A stretch of DNA of 64,000 nt from assembly GCF_900149705.1 (NCBI RefSeq), contig NZ_LT703001.1:1364001-1428000 (forward strand). The letters run 5' to 3'. Shown here piece by piece: positions 17,028 through 26,769 of this stretch (positions are counted from its first letter, which is position 1; every line of letters begins with the position of its first letter). The notes under the pieces are model-generated. The model was not told the origin of the DNA. It ran no database searches and saw only the letters and a program-made list of their open reading frames with translations. A program made the position numbers and the translations under genes. This stretch comes from Sphingorhabdus sp. Alg231-15 (GTDB lineage Bacteria; Pseudomonadota; Alphaproteobacteria; Sphingomonadales; Sphingomonadaceae).

Positions 17028-18086
17028 CTACTCCGCAGCAACCCCCGCTTGCTCAAACATATCTTCGCCGTCGTCATCATTATCGGTTTCTTCGATACCG
17101 ATAATCTTGCCGCCTTTGCGTTGGTCGAAGCTATCCCATACTTCGTTCCAATTGCCGCGGGTTGCGCCTTTGGAATATTCGGTGGCGCGAGTCTCAAAGA
17201 AATTGGCGTGCTCGACACCGTTGAGCAAGGGCGCGAGCCATGGCAGCGGGTGGTCTTCGATCATGTAAATCGGGTCAAAGCCCAGCTGGCCCAGACGCCA
17301 GTCGGCAATGTAGCGGATGTAGCGCTTGATTTCTTTCGCGGTCATGCCGGTCACCGGACCGTCGCTGAACGCCAGATCGATAAACGCGTCCTCCAGGCGG
17401 ACGGTTTTCTGGCAGCAGTCGATAATATCTTCCTTGACCGCTTTGGTCAGGCAGTCGCGCTCGTTGACGAACGTGTGGAACATTTTGACAATGCCTTCGC
17501 AGTGCAAAGATTCATCGCGCACCGACCAGGACACGATCTGTCCCATGCCCTTCATCTTGTTGAAGCGCGGGAAGTTCATCAGCATCGCGAAGCTGGCGAA
17601 CAGCTGCAGGCCTTCGGTAAAGCCGCCGAACATTGCCAGCGTCTTGGCAATATCTTCGTCGGTATCGACGCCGAACGTGCCGAGATAGTCATGCTTGTCC
17701 TTCATCTCCTCATATTCGAGGAACATGGAGTACTCGCTTTCCGGCATGCCGATCGTGTCGAGCAGGTGCGAATAAGCGGCGATGTGGACGGTTTCCATGT
17801 TGGAGAAAGCCGTGAGCATCATCTTGACTTCGGTCGGCTTGAACACGCGTCCGTACTTATCGTGATAGCAATCCTGCACCTCGACATCGGCCTGCGTGAA
17901 GAAGCGGAAAATCTGCGTGAGCAGGTTGCGCTCATGGTCGGTCAGCTTCTGTGCCCAGTCGCGGCAATCCTCGCCCAACGGCACTTCTTCCGGCATCCAG
18001 TGAATCTGCTGCTGCCGCTTCCAAAAGTCATAGGCCCATGGATATTCAAAAGGCTTGTATGTTTTGCGTGCTTCCAAAAGTGACAT
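17028..18086 (-). CDS. nrdB: Class Ia ribonucleotide reductase, beta (radical) subunit
   Basis: 352 residues. It carries the diiron site and the radical tyrosine: METVHIAAY (Glu98, His101, Tyr105, spaced as E. coli E115-H118-Y122) and RDESLHCEG with the later Glu and His ligands. It makes the tyrosyl radical used by NrdA to reduce ribonucleoside diphosphates. The C-terminus (about 30 residues) is acidic, as needed for docking to NrdA. It lies 170 nt downstream of nrdA on the same strand, with a hairpin and a palindrome between the two, so it may have its own promoter. Confidence 0.96.
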   Translation of the reverse strand: MSLLEARKTYKPFEYPWAYDFWKRQQQIHWMPEEVPLGEDCRDWAQKLTDHERNLLTQIFRFFTQADVEVQDCYHDKYGRVFKPTEVKMMLTAFSNMETVHIAAYSHLLDTIGMPESEYSMFLEYEEMKDKHDYLGTFGVDTDEDIAKTLAMFGGFTEGLQLFASFAMLMNFPRFNKMKGMGQIVSWSVRDESLHCEGIVKMFHTFVNERDCLTKAVKEDIIDCCQKTVRLEDAFIDLAFSDGPVTGMTAKEIKRYIRYIADWRLGQLGFDPIYMIEDHPLPWLAPLLNGVEHANFFETRATEYSKGATRGNWNEVWDSFDQRKGGKIIGIEETDNDDDGEDMFEQAGVAAE

Positions 18087-18119
18087 TTCTTACCTTACTC
18101 CGCTTTCGTACTTTTCATC

Positions 18120-18142
18120 ATATACATCATATGGGTGTATAT
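18120..18142 (-). promoter_or_regulatory. Inverted repeat upstream of nrdB
   Basis: ATATACA / TGTATAT, 7-bp perfect arms with a 9-nt spacer, 33 nt before the nrdB start. Read on the minus strand the core ACACCCATATGATGTA is partly like a NrdR box (ACAC...ATAT...GTGT). A regulator site or promoter element is possible; evidence is weak. Confidence 0.35.
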
Positions 18143-18183
18143 CATCTGGCCACCATAGGCCGCGCGTCCTTTATAGTCTTAGA

Positions 18184-18224
18184 GAAAACAGCCCCCTCCC
18201 TTAAAGGAGCAAATAGGAGGGGGC
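18184..18224 (-). terminator. Terminator hairpin between nrdA and nrdB
   Basis: On the minus strand: GCCCCCTCC, 16-nt loop, GGAGGGGGC, then TGTTTTCTC. It is 32 nt beyond the nrdA stop. It would limit read-through from nrdA into nrdB or set their ratio. Confidence 0.6.
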
Positions 18225-18256
18225 AGTGGGCAAACTGCCTAATTACTGTCGCCTAA

Positions 18257-20320
18257 TCATTGGCAGGCGAGACACTCGTCATAGTCGGTGCTGCCTTGCG
18301 TCGTCATCAGCTCGACCTTTTTCGGGTCCAGAGTGTTGTCCGCTTCAACGCCGCCCGCGCTGTCGGCCGATTCTTCCTGACCGGCAAAGCCAGCGCGCTG
18401 GATCGATTTCGAACGCAGATAATAGAGCGACTTGATGCCCAGCTCCCATGCGCGGAAGTGCAGCATCAGCAGGTCCCATTTATCAACGTCCGCCGGAATG
18501 AACAGGTTCAGCGACTGCGCCTGATCAATATAGGGCGTGCGATCCGCCGCAAGTTCGAGCAACCAGCGCTGGTCAATCTCGAAGCTGGTCTTGTACGCGT
18601 CTTTCTCTTCCTGGCTGAGGAAGTCGAGATGCTGAACACTGCCGCCCTGCTCGAGGATCGAGTTCCAGACATTGGTGCTGTCCTTCGATTTCTCTGCGAG
18701 CAGTTTTTCCAGATGCGGGTTCTTCACCACGAAGCTGCCGGACAACGTCTTGTGCGTGTAGATATTCGCCGGGATCGGCTCGATACAAGCCGACGCCCCG
18801 CCGCAGATGATCGAGATTGACGCGGTTGGTGCGATCGCCATTTTGCAGGAGAAGCGCTCCATCACGCCTTGGTCCGCCGCATCGGGACAAGGTCCGCGTT
18901 CCTTCGCGAGCATCATGCTGGCTTCGGACGCTTTCGCCGAAACATGCTTGAAGATCTTCATATTCCACGATTTTGCCAGCGCGCTTTCAAAGCCGAGGCC
19001 GCGTGCTTGCAAGAAGCTGTGGAAGCCCATGACGCCCAGACCAACACTGCGTTCGCGGCTGGCGCTATATTTGGCGCGCGCCATTTCATCCGGTGCGCGG
19101 TCAATATAATCCTGAAGGACATTGTCGAGGAAACGCATGATATCCTCGATAAACTCCTTGTCACCGCTCCACTGATCCCAGGTTTCGAGGTTGAGTGAGG
19201 ACAGGCAACACACTGCCGTTCTGTCCTCACCCAAATGATCACGACCCGTCGGCAGTGTAATCTCGGAACATAGGTTGGATGTTGAAACTTTCAGACCCAG
19301 ATCGCGGTGATGCTTGGGCATCATCCGGTTCACCGTGTCGTTGAAGATGATATATGGCTCACCGGTGGCCAGACGTGTCTCGACCAGCTTCTGGAACAGC
19401 GAGCGCGCATCAACCGTGCCGCGCACTTCACCGGTCTTGGGTGATTTCAGATCCATCTCTGAACCATCGCGGACCGCTTCCATAAATTCGTCGGTCAACA
19501 ATACACCATGGTGCAGGTTGAGAGCTTTTCGGTTAAAGTCACCGGAAGGCTTTCTAATTTCAAGAAATTCTTCAATTTCCGGATGGTCGATATCAAGATA
19601 GCAAGCCGCCGAACCGCGCCGCAGCGATCCTTGCGAAATCGCCAGGGTCAGACTGTCCATCACCCGCACGAACGGAATGATGCCGGATGTTTTACCGTTG
19701 AGGCCAACGGGCTCGCCGATACCACGAACGCTGCCCCAATAGGTGCCAATGCCGCCGCCTTTGGAAGCAAGCCAGACATTCTCGTTCCAAGTGTTGACGA
19801 TGCCGCCCAGACTGTCATCCACGCTGTTCAGATAACAAGAGATAGGCAGACCGCGACCGGTGCCGCCATTGGACAGCACAGGTGTCGCTGGCATGAACCA
19901 GAGCTTGGAAATATAGTCATAGAGCCGCTGTGCATGCTCTTGATCATCCGCATAGGCATCAGCCACACGCGAGAACAGGTCCTGAAAACTCTCATCCGGG
20001 AGCAGATAACGGTCTTTCAGCGTTTCCTTGCCAAAATCAGTCAGCAGGTCATCGCGTGCATCATCCTGAACGATTTTAAACCGGCGCTTCTCGACGCTAT
20101 GGCTGTCGCGCTCCGCCTTCAGTTCTTTCTCGTCATTTTTCTTGGTCGCAGCCGCTTCTGATTCAGCTTTTTTGCTGACTTCTGGTTCCTTGACCGGTGC
20201 TTCTTTTGCAGTGCTTGCGGATTTGTCTTTTGGCGTATCCAAAACTTCAGCGCCCATATCACTCTCACTCATATCTCTACCACTATTCCCGGCATCATCC
20301 CGGCTATCTCTAAAATCCAT
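18257..20320 (-). CDS. nrdA: Class Ia ribonucleotide reductase, alpha (catalytic) subunit
   Basis: 687 residues from ATG 20320, with GGGGGC 5 nt upstream; a TTG one codon earlier is less likely. The first 75 residues are charged low complexity (Lys/Glu/Ala/Asp), and no N-terminal ATP-cone is seen. The barrel contains MPATPVLSNGGTGRGLPISC (first redox Cys), NLCSEITLP (catalytic Cys), TASISIICGGASACIEPIPA, and the C-terminal swinging ECLACQ (CxxC), which accepts electrons from thioredoxin or glutaredoxin. It converts NDPs to dNDPs with NrdB. The missing ATP-cone would remove the usual dATP activity switch. Confidence 0.95.
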   Translation of the reverse strand: MDFRDSRDDAGNSGRDMSESDMGAEVLDTPKDKSASTAKEAPVKEPEVSKKAESEAAATKKNDEKELKAERDSHSVEKRRFKIVQDDARDDLLTDFGKETLKDRYLLPDESFQDLFSRVADAYADDQEHAQRLYDYISKLWFMPATPVLSNGGTGRGLPISCYLNSVDDSLGGIVNTWNENVWLASKGGGIGTYWGSVRGIGEPVGLNGKTSGIIPFVRVMDSLTLAISQGSLRRGSAACYLDIDHPEIEEFLEIRKPSGDFNRKALNLHHGVLLTDEFMEAVRDGSEMDLKSPKTGEVRGTVDARSLFQKLVETRLATGEPYIIFNDTVNRMMPKHHRDLGLKVSTSNLCSEITLPTGRDHLGEDRTAVCCLSSLNLETWDQWSGDKEFIEDIMRFLDNVLQDYIDRAPDEMARAKYSASRERSVGLGVMGFHSFLQARGLGFESALAKSWNMKIFKHVSAKASEASMMLAKERGPCPDAADQGVMERFSCKMAIAPTASISIICGGASACIEPIPANIYTHKTLSGSFVVKNPHLEKLLAEKSKDSTNVWNSILEQGGSVQHLDFLSQEEKDAYKTSFEIDQRWLLELAADRTPYIDQAQSLNLFIPADVDKWDLLMLHFRAWELGIKSLYYLRSKSIQRAGFAGQEESADSAGGVEADNTLDPKKVELMTTQGSTDYDECLACQ

Positions 20321-20900
20321 CAAAGCCCCCTAATCAAACTACCAAACCAATATATTTGCCAGCCATAGAGCCAGCTTTCTGGTGGGTTTAATACCGGGCC
20401 ATTTGTTCTTGTAATGTTCGACTCGGACAATCTCTTGCGGCCGAGCCGTTTAACATAACATTTTTACGGCCTGGGTGGGCATTTTATTTTGCCCAAAAAC
20501 CCGAAAAATTCTCTTGCGAATTAGGCCAAAGGGAGCCGTCCACCGAGTCGGTGTTACTGGCGAGTAATACTATACGTTGGTATGCCCCCTTGGCTTAACC
20601 ACAACCTATAGTGGCTGAATCAGAATTATATGCAAGAGGGTAAATGACATTTTAACGACTCTGTTCGTCGTATAAATGAATCGCTTCGTCGACAGCCGAT
20701 TCATGCTGCAGCGCAGCGACGCGTGGACCTTCTAAGTCTTCACTAGAACGCAATAGGGTGGGTCAAATTTTACAAAAAAAATATCCACAGTTCATGCACA
20801 GGTGTGAATGACTCATTTGTGACACCATATATGGTGTTTGATTGATTCAATACTGAGAAATATTATTTCAACGGGCCAGATGCGGATCAGACAATTCAGG
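20321..20900 (-). other. 580-nt non-coding leader/intergenic region before nrdA
   Basis: No convincing open frame on either strand. It holds a NrdR-like palindrome at its far end (20822-20837) and several stem-loops that an nrdA leader RNA could form: CACCGACTCGGTG (near 20540), GGGC...GCCC (near 20478-20494) and GAATCG...CGATTC (near 20679-20702). The word CTCTTGC occurs twice on the plus strand (about 20432 and 20512) and once inverted (about 20632). If the promoter is at the palindrome, the nrdA mRNA has an untranslated leader of nearly 500 nt. Confidence 0.4.
20822..20837. promoter_or_regulatory. NrdR-box-like palindrome
   Basis: ACACCATATATGGTGT is a perfect 16-bp palindrome and matches the known NrdR box form ACAC-NATATATN-GTGT. 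NrdR boxes normally come in pairs about 31-32 bp apart. Toward nrdA at that distance only the left half (ACACC) recurs, so a second site would be degenerate. A TTGAAT element precedes it on the minus strand, compatible with a promoter that the regulator would cover. Confidence 0.6.
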
Positions 20901-21857
20901 TTACAAAGTCGCAAATCCCTCGGCTCTGGTCACAACCGATTTATACCCCAGATCAGAGGCCGCCTTATCGCCGTTCAGCGTGCAGTCTCTCGACATGACC
21001 ATCGCGGCGTGCGCGGTCAGCGGTGGATCATTTTTTAAATGCAATATCCGCCATATTTTTTCTGAAGCACGACCAACAAAATCGGCAAGTCCGGAAGATA
21101 TCGATTTATCGGACAATGTGAGTCCCCTTGCTTGGGCCATGCTGCCAATCATGTCCTTCACGCTGATCGTACCCTCGTCCAGGATGAAATAGGCTTCTCC
21201 TCCACCGCCCTTGGTTAGCGCCAGATCTATTGCATGGACCAGATTGGCAATATGGGTGGTCGATGTCATCGCTTTGCCATCATTAATCCACATCCACTTA
21301 CCGCTCTTTGCCATTTCCTCGATCAATGGCAGCAATGTTGTATCGCCAGGGCCCCAGATAAAGCGTGGCCGCAAAATGATTGTTTCAAAGGTTCCGTCGC
21401 TATTGGCGTCCCGGACAAGCTGCTCTGCCTGCGCCTTGGTCGCGCAATAAGGATAAGGTGAATCAGGTGCGAGCGGAACTGTCTCGTCCGCATCCCGCAC
21501 ATGTTGGCCATGACAGATAGCGGCCTCGGTACCGATATGAATGAAGCGCCGCGCGCCAGCTTCCCGGCCCGCGGTCAGCATCGCCTGCGTCCCGAGAACA
21601 TTGTAACGATGCCAGGCGTCCTTTGGCCCCCAGGCTTCCACAAAGGCGGCGCTATGCAGAACAATCTCGGCATCACCAACATGCTCCGCCGTCACTGTTT
21701 CAAGATCGCAGCGTATCGGTTCTGCACCAAGGTCACGGATCAAGGTATCGGACGACTCGCTGCGCGACATGGCAGATACCTGATGCCCGGCCTCGATCAG
21801 TGAGCGGGTTGCTGCACCGCCAACAAATCCCGAGGCTCCGGTTATAAATATCCGCAT
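20901..21857 (-). CDS. NAD-dependent epimerase/3-beta-HSD-type dehydrogenase
   Basis: 318 residues from ATG 21857, preceded by GGAGAG at a normal distance; the GTG two codons earlier is too close to it. Extended SDR features: N-terminal FITGASGFVGGAATRSL (GxxGxxG), LHSAAFVEAWG, and YPYCATKAQAEQL (YxxxK), then RPRFIWGPGD. It belongs with NAD-dependent epimerase/dehydratases and steroid-dehydrogenase-like enzymes. The substrate is unknown. It is upstream of nrdA but separated by 580 nt. Confidence 0.88.
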   Translation of the reverse strand: MRIFITGASGFVGGAATRSLIEAGHQVSAMSRSESSDTLIRDLGAEPIRCDLETVTAEHVGDAEIVLHSAAFVEAWGPKDAWHRYNVLGTQAMLTAGREAGARRFIHIGTEAAICHGQHVRDADETVPLAPDSPYPYCATKAQAEQLVRDANSDGTFETIILRPRFIWGPGDTTLLPLIEEMAKSGKWMWINDGKAMTSTTHIANLVHAIDLALTKGGGGEAYFILDEGTISVKDMIGSMAQARGLTLSDKSISSGLADFVGRASEKIWRILHLKNDPPLTAHAAMVMSRDCTLNGDKAASDLGYKSVVTRAEGFATL

Positions 21858-22004
21858 TGACACTCTCCCTGATGACCAATTTGCGCACTATGCATGCTGG
21901 AGCAAATTTATTCAGTCCGCAATCCATCAAAACCAGACCTATTTTTGGCACATCCTGACTAGACAGTATAGGTTCATTTGCACAAAGCCATTATCGCTTC
22001 TTAA

Positions 22005-23090
<1,086 letters not shown>

Positions 23091-23193
23091 TGCGGCTCGA
23101 CAAGCGCCGGTAATGCATACAAAACTTGCCGACTTTCATCATATCCGCCAAAAGGCAACCGGATCGCATCCTTAGACTATTTCCGGAGCCATA

Positions 23194-24717
23194 ATGACCG
23201 TCACGATAAAAACCGCCGACCTCATTGAAAGTGTCGCCGACGCACTGCAATTTATCTCTTACTATCATCCGATGGATTATATCCGGGCGCTCGGCGAAGC
23301 CTATGAGGCAGAAAAATCACCCGCCGCGAAGGACGCGATTGCACAGATTCTTACAAATTCGCGGATGTGCGCCGAGGGTCACCGGCCGATTTGCCAGGAT
23401 ACCGGTATCGTAAACGTGTTTGTGAAATGGGGCATGGATTGCCGGCTCGACGAGACATCGCAATCGATGCAGGAAATTGTCGATGAAGGTGTACGCCGGG
23501 CCTATCTCCATCCAGAAAACAAGCTGCGCGCCTCAATCCTCACCGATCCCGCATTCACGCGGCGCAATACCAAGGACAACACGCCCTCGGTGCTCCATGT
23601 CGAAATGGTGCCGGGCGACAAGGTGAGCGTCGATGTTGCAGCTAAAGGCGGCGGATCAGAGAATAAATCAAAATTCAAGATGATGAATCCGAGTGACAAT
23701 ATCGTCGACTGGGTGCTCGATATGGTGCCACAAATGGGTGCGGGCTGGTGCCCACCAGGTATGCTGGGTATCGGTATTGGCGGCACGGCAGAACGCGCTG
23801 TGCTGCTCGCCAAACAGTCGCTGATGGATCCGATTGATATGGGGCAGCTCAAGGAACGTGGGCCCCGCAATGATATCGAAGAGTTGCGCATCACGATTTT
23901 TGACAAGGTCAACGCGCTGGGCATCGGTGCGCAGGGACTGGGCGGTCTATCAACCATCCTCGACGTTAAAATCAATGACTGGCCCTGTCACGCGGCTGGT
24001 AAGCCGGTGGCAATGATCCCCAATTGCGCTGCCACACGCCATGCGCATTTCACATTGGACGGTAGCGGCCCTGCCTATCTCGAAGCCCCCAAGCTGGATG
24101 AATGGCCAGACGTCAACTGGGCGCCGTCTTCGGAAGCGCGGCGGGTACATCTGGACCAACTCGACGAAGCCGAGGTTGCGAGCTGGAAACATGGCGACCG
24201 CTTGCTGCTTAACGGCAAGATGCTAACCGGCCGTGACGCCGCGCATAAACGGATCAAGGATATGCTCGACAAGGGCGAAGAACTTCCGGTCGAATTCAAA
24301 GGGCGCGTTATTTATTATGTCGGTCCGGTTGATCCGGTCGGTGAGGAAGTGGTCGGCCCGGCTGGCCCCACCACCGCTACACGGATGGACAAGTTTACCG
24401 ACATGATGCTGGAACAAGGCCTGCTCGCGATGGTCGGCAAGGCCGAACGCGGCCTCGATACAGTTGGCTCGATCAAGAAACATAAAAGCGCCTATCTGAT
24501 GGCGGTAGGCGGTAGCGCCTATCTCGTCAGCCGCGCGATCAAGGGATCGAAAGTCGTCGGCTTTGAAGACCTCGGCATGGAAGCGATTTATGAGTTTGAA
24601 GTGCAGGACATGCCCGTAACTGTCGCGGTCGATGCCGAAGGACAGAGCGTCCACCATCTCGCGCCTTTGGTCTGGCAGGAGAAGATCAAGAAAGAGGGTT
24701 TGCTGGAAGGGGTTTGA
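23194..24717 (+). CDS. fumA: Class I (4Fe-4S) fumarate hydratase
   Basis: 507 residues. It interconverts fumarate and malate in the TCA cycle. The three cluster Cys are in RMCAEGHRPICQDTG, GAGWCPPGMLGIGIGG and MIPNCAATRHAHF, and the C-terminal domain has YYVGPVDPVGEEVVGPAGPT. Length fits the class I single-chain form. CCGGAGCC upstream is the ribosome site. It is oxygen-sensitive by family. Symbol fumA is used for the family; fumB cannot be separated by sequence. Confidence 0.94.
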   Translation: MTVTIKTADLIESVADALQFISYYHPMDYIRALGEAYEAEKSPAAKDAIAQILTNSRMCAEGHRPICQDTGIVNVFVKWGMDCRLDETSQSMQEIVDEGVRRAYLHPENKLRASILTDPAFTRRNTKDNTPSVLHVEMVPGDKVSVDVAAKGGGSENKSKFKMMNPSDNIVDWVLDMVPQMGAGWCPPGMLGIGIGGTAERAVLLAKQSLMDPIDMGQLKERGPRNDIEELRITIFDKVNALGIGAQGLGGLSTILDVKINDWPCHAAGKPVAMIPNCAATRHAHFTLDGSGPAYLEAPKLDEWPDVNWAPSSEARRVHLDQLDEAEVASWKHGDRLLLNGKMLTGRDAAHKRIKDMLDKGEELPVEFKGRVIYYVGPVDPVGEEVVGPAGPTTATRMDKFTDMMLEQGLLAMVGKAERGLDTVGSIKKHKSAYLMAVGGSAYLVSRAIKGSKVVGFEDLGMEAIYEFEVQDMPVTVAVDAEGQSVHHLAPLVWQEKIKKEGLLEGV

Positions 24718-24730
24718 TCGGCCTCTCTAT

Positions 24731-25222
24731 ATGAAAGAAGACATTAAACTCTTTTCCCCGATGGACCCAATCCCGCTGGCTAAAAAGCTGAAAGCGGAGA
24801 TGAAGCGGCGCAAAAAGCGCAAGGGCTATCATGTCTTTGGCAATGGAACAGAACGCAAAATGTTTCTCACTTACAGGCGCCGCGGCCTGAAAGTTGGCGC
24901 AGAGCCGATCCTAAAGGCCAAGATGCGTGAGCATGACGGGGGCACGTTGATCGAAGGCACGATGCGCCAGGGTAAGGCCATGCCGTTCTTCCTGTTCTGG
25001 AATGGATTTGTTGGTTTGTTCTTTCTGTTTTCACTGGTTTTCTGGTTTATTGATGATGCGCCGATGATGTTCAATCTTATCTTCTCAGGGATACCAGCGG
25101 TGATGCTCGCCATCGGCCTGTTCGCCGCCTACAAGACCCGCAATGATCCGCCGGAAGATCCGGGAACGCCGCAAAACATATTGGATTTTCTCGCCGAAAC
25201 CGTGGACGCGCGGCCTCTTTGA
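24731..25222 (+). CDS. Two-TM membrane protein with basic N-terminus
   Basis: 163 residues. A strongly basic start (KKLKAEMKRRKKRKGYHVF) and a soluble part of about 75 residues precede two helices (PFFLFWNGFVGLFFLFSLVFW and FNLIFSGIPAVMLAIGLFAAY), then an acidic tail. It begins 14 nt after the fumarase stop and overlaps the next gene by 4 nt (TTGA), so the three form an operon. Unknown family. Confidence 0.68.
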   Translation: MKEDIKLFSPMDPIPLAKKLKAEMKRRKKRKGYHVFGNGTERKMFLTYRRRGLKVGAEPILKAKMREHDGGTLIEGTMRQGKAMPFFLFWNGFVGLFFLFSLVFWFIDDAPMMFNLIFSGIPAVMLAIGLFAAYKTRNDPPEDPGTPQNILDFLAETVDARPL

Positions 25223-26136
25223 CCTTCCCGATCTGGATACCCGCCGCGTTAATGGCCGCGCTTTTTCTCGCCTGGCGGATGGCGGTTCAGCAGCGCATTC
25301 GTGCCGAAATGTCGGTCAATGCCGCTGCACTGTCGCGGTTCTTTTTTGGCTGGCCCATCGCCTGCGCCATGCTCGCGAGCTATATGGCAGCAACAGGACG
25401 GGTTGCCTTACCCTCGCTTGACGCATCTTTCTGGTGGTTTGCCTGGGCTGCGGGATTCGCTCAGATGGTGGCAACAAATCTCATCATCATGTCCTTTGGC
25501 TTTCGCAATCTGGTCAGCGGGACTGCCTATATGAAAGTCGAAACACTGATTGTGGCCTTTCTCGGATGGCTGATCCTTGGCGAAACGCTAGCTCCATTGG
25601 CATGGCTGGGCATCGGTATCGCCTTCGCCGGCATCCTGTCGGTTTCGGTTGAAGGCGGAGCGAAAGGATTGTTGCAATGGCTCCGCGGCCTCAAACAACC
25701 AGCGGCACTCACCGGACTCAGCGCCGGTTTCCTGTTCGCGCTGACCGCCATCTTCATCAAGCAATCGGCCAATGCGATCCCCGATATCGAGCGCACCTAT
25801 GCCGGCCTGATCGTGCTGACCGCGGTCCTCGGCTTTCAAGCGTTGATGCAGGGGCTTTACGTCATCATCCGCGAACCGGATCAGTTTCGCGCGATGCTGA
25901 AACGCTGGCGTGTCACGGCGCAAGTGGGCGTGCTCGCGGCCACTGCTTCAGCGGGCTGGTTCATTGCTTATGCCCACGCACCGGTTGCTCTGGTCGGGAT
26001 CGTGGGCCAGACACAGATATTATATACGCTCGGATTTGGCCGCTTCTATTTGAAGGAACCGCTGAGCCGCAGCGAACTGACGGGCATATTGCTGGTCGGC
26101 ATCGGCGTGATCATGGCACTGGCTTCGACGCTTTAA
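25219..26136 (+). CDS. EamA/DMT-superfamily transporter
   Basis: 305 residues with ten hydrophobic helices in two five-helix halves. Each half ends in the EamA pattern: VETLIVAFLGWLILGETL followed by AWLGIGIAFAGILS, and QTQILYTLGFGRFYLKEPLS followed by LTGILLVGIGVIMALAS. Members export or import small metabolites across the inner membrane; the substrate is unknown. The start is TTG, overlapping the upstream stop by 4 nt. Confidence 0.85.
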   Translation: MTFPIWIPAALMAALFLAWRMAVQQRIRAEMSVNAAALSRFFFGWPIACAMLASYMAATGRVALPSLDASFWWFAWAAGFAQMVATNLIIMSFGFRNLVSGTAYMKVETLIVAFLGWLILGETLAPLAWLGIGIAFAGILSVSVEGGAKGLLQWLRGLKQPAALTGLSAGFLFALTAIFIKQSANAIPDIERTYAGLIVLTAVLGFQALMQGLYVIIREPDQFRAMLKRWRVTAQVGVLAATASAGWFIAYAHAPVALVGIVGQTQILYTLGFGRFYLKEPLSRSELTGILLVGIGVIMALASTL

Positions 26137-26169
26137 CTATGTTCCGACCTGTTACGACCGATTTTCCGC

Positions 26170-26769
26170 TTATCTTGGTTCGCGCCACATAGCTTCAAGC
26201 GGTGGACCGCCCTCACCACAGGCAAAAATCTCTCGCCGCTCAAATCCATGATGGGCGTAAAAGCCATGATTGTCCGGGTTGCTGTTTTCCAGATAGCAGG
26301 GAATGTCTTTGGCATCGCATGCTTTGAGAACCGGAGCCAACAGCGCTTTGCCGAGCCCGGTGCCGCGCGCGCTTTTCCGTGTTCCGATGGTGAACAGATA
26401 GCAATGAGGCTCGCGGGGGTGATGCTTCTCCATGATGTCGCCAGCCGCCATGGCTCGCTTGAGACCACCGGCACTGCCGTGGATTAACTGCCCAACCGCA
26501 AAACGGATCATTGCGAGCAAGCCCATATTGCCCGCTTGATCGGGACCGAGCCACATGGTTGCCCCCTCGTCGCCCGCAAGGTGGCAAAATCCATCTCGCG
26601 CATATATCTCGCGCGCGAGCACACGAAAGGAAGCGCGGATAGCCTTTTGATTGTCGAACATCCAAGTGTTCACGGGATCCTCGGCAAAAGCCTCTGCAGT
26701 GATGTCGGCCAACCGGCGCCAGTCGGCCGGAGCGGCGCGGACGATGCCGTCCGGCAGGTTTATGTCCAT
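26170..26769 (-). CDS. GNAT-family N-acetyltransferase
   Basis: 199 residues. The acetyl-CoA motif A reads YLFTIGTRKSARGTGLGKAL (R-x-x-G-x-G/A), followed by CYLENSNPDNHGFYAHHGFE, the usual motif B. The ATG shares its A with the stop of the upstream SDR gene (TGATG), so the two are translationally coupled. The acyl acceptor is unknown. Confidence 0.85.
   Translation of the reverse strand: MDINLPDGIVRAAPADWRRLADITAEAFAEDPVNTWMFDNQKAIRASFRVLAREIYARDGFCHLAGDEGATMWLGPDQAGNMGLLAMIRFAVGQLIHGSAGGLKRAMAAGDIMEKHHPREPHCYLFTIGTRKSARGTGLGKALLAPVLKACDAKDIPCYLENSNPDNHGFYAHHGFERREIFACGEGGPPLEAMWREPR

Noticed and set aside
17049-18083. Long plus-strand open frame opposite nrdB
   Set aside because: It is a shadow of nrdB; nrdB has all catalytic residues and conserved length.
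20769-20805. Second NrdR box paired with the palindrome
   Set aside because: At the expected 31-32 bp offset only ACACC is conserved; too weak to call.
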